From: Streptococcus mitis
GTDB lineage: Bacteria; Bacillota; Bacilli; Lactobacillales; Streptococcaceae
Direction: 5' to 3'
Length of the DNA: 64,000 bases
NCBI RefSeq assembly: GCF_946190375.1
Contig: NZ_CAMIAF010000014.1
Coordinates: 1 to 64,000 of the forward strand
The position numbers and the translations under genes were made by a program. Numbering within the stretch: the stretch's first letter is position 1; each line of letters starts with the position of its first letter. The notes below the pieces were generated by a model, which searched no databases, had not been told where the DNA came from, and saw only the letters and a program-made list of their open reading frames with translations. Below are positions 63,612 to 64,000 of this stretch, piece by piece.

Positions 63612-64000
63612 TTATAATTCTACAACTGTCATACTTCCTGTATCCACATCGTAAATAGCACCAGAGATAATGACATCATCTGGTATTAGGGGAGACTCGA
63701 TAAGAAGTTGCATATCCTCGCGTACACTCTCCTCTATATCTTGGAAAGGCAAGAAATCCTGGTCTGACACATCGACACCTAGTTCCTCTTTTAAATACTC
63801 CTGAAAAGAGCCATTTTCAAAGGTCTGAGCACCACAGTCTGTATGGTGCAATACCACAATCTCTCTTGTCCCCATTTGTTGCTGGGAAATAACCAGCGAA
63901 CGAATCATGTCCTCAGTCACTCGACCACCTGCATTCCGCAAGATATGAGCATCCCCAAGTGCCAAACCTAGAGCTTGAGCAACGTGCAAACGTGAGTCCA
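63612..64000 (-). CDS. Beta-class carbonic anhydrase (C-terminal part, cut by window edge)
   Basis: The frame is open to the window edge; MDSRLHVAQALGL is the Cys-Asp-Ser-Arg region whose Cys lies just outside. Zinc ligands His and Cys are in VLHHTDCGAQTF. The enzyme interconverts CO2 and bicarbonate, which also feeds purK. About 40 N-terminal residues are missing. Confidence 0.9.
   Translation of the reverse strand, partial: DSRLHVAQALGLALGDAHILRNAGGRVTEDMIRSLVISQQQMGTREIVVLHHTDCGAQTFENGSFQEYLKEELGVDVSDQDFLPFQDIEESVREDMQLLIESPLIPDDVIISGAIYDVDTGSMTVVEL

Noticed and set aside
1-64000. tRNA, rRNA or CRISPR arrays
   Set aside because: None recognised on either strand by reading; no cloverleaf-like or rRNA signature noticed.

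Overview
The window looks like the chromosome of a mitis-group Streptococcus very close to S. pneumoniae / S. mitis. The evidence is six BOX repeats, a near-identical comAB pair, a PavB-type SSURE surface protein beside an SaeRS-like two-component system (TCS08 in pneumococcus), the bgaC-gadVWEF-type PTS-agaS-galM operon and the pur gene order. From memory, the order matches pneumococcal TIGR4 genes about SP_0024 to SP_0084 read backwards. Almost all genes are on the minus strand, so read from high to low coordinates for transcription. No rRNA, tRNA or CRISPR was seen.

Layout. 1-0.6 kb: 3' end of an IS30-like transposase. 0.8-6.5 kb: histidine kinase and regulator (TCS08-like), the LPxTG protein PavB with four SSURE repeats, and a GT2 glycosyltransferase. 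6.8-9.7 kb: TrkA/TrkH potassium uptake with a nucleoside phosphorylase. 9.8-12.7 kb: a persulfide-type sulfur operon (rhodanese, CoA-disulfide reductase-rhodanese fusion, rhodanese), with a CstR-like repressor and a perfect operator palindrome. 12.9-22.1 kb: a VOC protein and the beta-galactosidase/PTS operon with its GntR regulator. 22.5-41.1 kb: the purine operon (purC L F M N H D E K B), interrupted by accessory cassettes: a SIR2-Hsp90-like ATPase fusion coupled between purK and purB, an unknown 251-residue protein between purD and purH, and GNAT and VanZ genes between purN and purH. Several cassettes are bounded by duplicated ends of pur genes. 41.2-44.7 kb: comB and comA behind a ComE direct repeat. 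44.9-48.7 kb: a dense small-peptide locus with seven double-glycine bacteriocin-like precursors, small membrane proteins that may give immunity, and an array of 16-17-codon micro-ORFs not in ordinary annotations. 48.7-56.5 kb: acpP, plsX, recO, aminotransferase, YeiH transporter, CoA-binding protein, polA. 56.7-61.5 kb: a variable block with a sortase B-like gene stopped just before its catalytic Cys motif, a broken IS1182-family element, a secreted protein ending in LPKTH without an anchor, and decayed Rpn-type nuclease genes. 61.7-64 kb: prs, a PrsW-like membrane protease and a partial beta-carbonic anhydrase.

How parts work together. ComAB exports double-glycine peptides. The peptide locus ends at a terminator about 12 bases upstream of the comAB ComE box and starts with an exact late-competence cin-box (TACGAATA), so a competence-linked peptide programme exported by ComAB is a reasonable hypothesis. 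The micro-ORF family, each copy with its own Shine-Dalgarno and cin-box-like sequence at constant spacing, is the strongest candidate for something undescribed. The SIR2-Hsp90 fusion is a candidate phage-defence gene using the purine operon for expression.
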